Origin: Mollicutes bacterium
GTDB lineage: Bacteria > Bacillota_I > Bacilli_A > RF39 > UBA660
DNA length: 13,971 bases
Assembly: GCA_012513875.1 (NCBI GenBank)
Contig: JAAZBI010000005.1
Coordinates: forward strand, 1 to 13,971
Direction: 5' to 3'
Each line of letters begins with the position of its first letter. The first letter of the stretch is position 1. Below the pieces are notes generated by a model that saw only the letters and a program-made list of their open reading frames with translations, had not been told where the DNA came from and made no database searches. Shown here one piece after another: positions 13,246-13,971 of the stretch. The position numbers were made by a program, and so were the translations under genes.

Positions 13246-13884
13246 ATGGAAAAAACATATACATGGAATGAAATAAGAGAAAAATTAATTCAAGAATTAA
13301 AAATAATTTTTGCAAATGAAAATATAAATACTTTAACGGATTATGAAAAGAGAAAAATAATATTTGATTATTTATCGCAAAAAATATCATATGATTATAA
13401 TAAGCTAAAAGCAATTCGAAACATAAAACTTGGAATCGTAAAAAGAATAGATAGAAATCTTAGAAAAGAGTTAATTGATACCATTATACTCAAAAAAGGT
13501 ATTTGTAATTCAATTAGTCAGTATTATAAATTACTACTAGAATTAGTAGGTATAAAATCTTACTGTGTTGTATGTGATGATGGGACTGAAGTAAATCATC
13601 AATTAAATATTGTCGAAGATAGTATAACAGGTTATTACAGTTTTGATGATATAACAAGCGTAATAGTTAAAAGAGGTTCCAAAGAAGATTATTTTGATTA
13701 TAATTTAGAAACTGCCTATAATCATTCTCAAGGTTTAAAAAATATTGAAGCATATGATCAACCATGGTTTGTTATTCCTGACGAGTTGATTTACTATTAT
13801 GTAAATAGAAATGATGTGCCAGATAATTTACAAGAGTTTCCGATAAATAAAATAGTTAAAAGCAATCAGACAAAGACAATATAA
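13246..13884 (+). CDS. Cassette 2 accessory protein, transglutaminase-like cysteine peptidase fold
   Basis: An intact 212-codon frame. The centre resembles a transglutaminase-core domain: KKGICNSISQYYKLLLELVGI (83-103) has the GxC nucleophile context with Cys87 and the following helix, EVNHQLNIVED (115-125) supplies His118, and GYYSFDDITS (129-138) supplies Asp134 or Asp135 of a Cys-His-Asp triad. Such domains act as peptidases, amidases or cross-linkers. The N-terminal ~80 residues are helical and charged. There is no signal peptide or membrane helix, so it is probably cytosolic. The function in the cell is unknown. Its own promoter and GGAAGTGA support the start at 13246. It sits in an array position shared with an unrelated ORF in the previous cassette, so it is likely acquired, accessory cargo. 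Confidence 0.72.
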   Translation: MEKTYTWNEIREKLIQELKIIFANENINTLTDYEKRKIIFDYLSQKISYDYNKLKAIRNIKLGIVKRIDRNLRKELIDTIILKKGICNSISQYYKLLLELVGIKSYCVVCDDGTEVNHQLNIVEDSITGYYSFDDITSVIVKRGSKEDYFDYNLETAYNHSQGLKNIEAYDQPWFVIPDELIYYYVNRNDVPDNLQEFPINKIVKSNQTKTI

Positions 13885-13931
13885 GTTAAGAATTTCTAAT
13901 TTATATAATTTTAAGTATTAATAGTTATATA

Positions 13932-13971
13932 TGTATCACCAAATAACATTAATTGGTGTTAAAGGTAGAAT
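13932..13971 (+). other. Cassette junction after cassette 2, running off the window
   Basis: TGTATCAC (13932-13939), 7 bases, CATTAAT (13947-13953), one base, then GGTGTTAAAGGTAGAAT to the last base of the window. Here CACCAA (13937-13942) and TTGGTG (13953-13958) form a perfect inverted repeat with a 10-bp spacer. Confidence 0.6.
13955..13971 (+). repeat. Start of a third ssb 3'-end copy (cut by window end)
   Basis: The 17 visible bases are identical to 12173-12189 and 13079-13095. A third tail, and so probably a third cassette, begins here. Confidence 0.8.

Larger units (their letters stand above)
13079..13954 (+). mobile_element. Cassette 2 (876 bp): ssb tail, terminator, promoter, transglutaminase-like ORF, end motif
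   Basis: It has the same order of parts as cassette 1: ssb 3' end, stop-codon terminator, extended -10 promoter, ribosome binding site, one ORF, about 70 bp of non-coding DNA and the TGTATCAC...CATTAAT end motif before a third ssb tail. The ORF is unrelated to that of cassette 1. Confidence 0.65.

Noticed and set aside
13169..13414. Minus-strand 81-codon frame across the cassette 2 start
   Set aside because: It runs through a terminator and promoter in antisense and has Phe/Leu-rich composition typical of a shadow.
12173..13971. CRISPR array
   Set aside because: The repeated units are about 900 bp apart, coding, and contain ORFs; there are no short regular repeats and spacers and no cas genes.

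Overview
The window is very AT-rich, densely packed bacterial DNA with Firmicutes-type genes (Gram-positive PolA, PrsA lipoprotein foldase, RecX, SufU-type Fe-S assembly, a short SSB). This suggests a small-genome, low-GC member of the Bacilli/Erysipelotrichia/Mollicutes-like lineages; a species cannot be named. TAA or TAG ends all 15 genes whose ends are visible, TGA ends none, and Trp is encoded by TGG. Ribosome binding sites are mostly of the GGTGA type about 4 nt before ATG, and several genes are driven by an extended -10 (TGnTATAAT) placed directly behind the T-tract of the previous terminator.

Layout. 1-1814: the 3' part of a DUF2207 membrane protein with a Gly-rich tail, then an overlapping small membrane-anchored protein whose natural start is ACG instead of ATG. 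1868-5504: polA, rpoZ and recX, each followed by a terminator. 5517-6879 (minus strand): prsA and a HIT-family hydrolase. 6972-11788: the SUF iron-sulfur assembly genes sufC-sufD-sufS-sufU and, after a reverse-strand J-like gene lacking HPD, sufB under its own promoter. 11960-12298: a short ssb. 12299 to the end: cassette material.

The most unusual part is 12173-13971. The last 41 codons of ssb are repeated downstream as an intact 40-codon reading frame (13079-13201), and a third copy starts at 13955 and runs off the window. Each complete unit (906 and 876 bp) contains an ssb 3' end, a terminator whose left arm encodes the last SSB residues, an extended -10 promoter, a ribosome binding site and one accessory ORF. 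Each ends with a conserved motif (TGTATCAC, 7 variable bases, CATTAAT, one base) abutting the next ssb tail. The first ORF is unrecognised; the second is transglutaminase-like with a plausible Cys-His-Asp triad. This is the layout expected of a cassette array in which each new cassette enters a site inside the ssb coding sequence, supplies a new SSB C-terminus and displaces the older tail. It resembles an integron in logic, but the entry site lies in a housekeeping-type gene and each cassette carries its own promoter and terminator. No recombinase is in the window, so the mechanism is inferred.

The rest is ordinary housekeeping, apart from the ACG start, the HPD-less J-like gene inside the suf cluster, a 32-bp near-palindrome between the HIT gene and prsA, and the shared terminators of convergent gene pairs.
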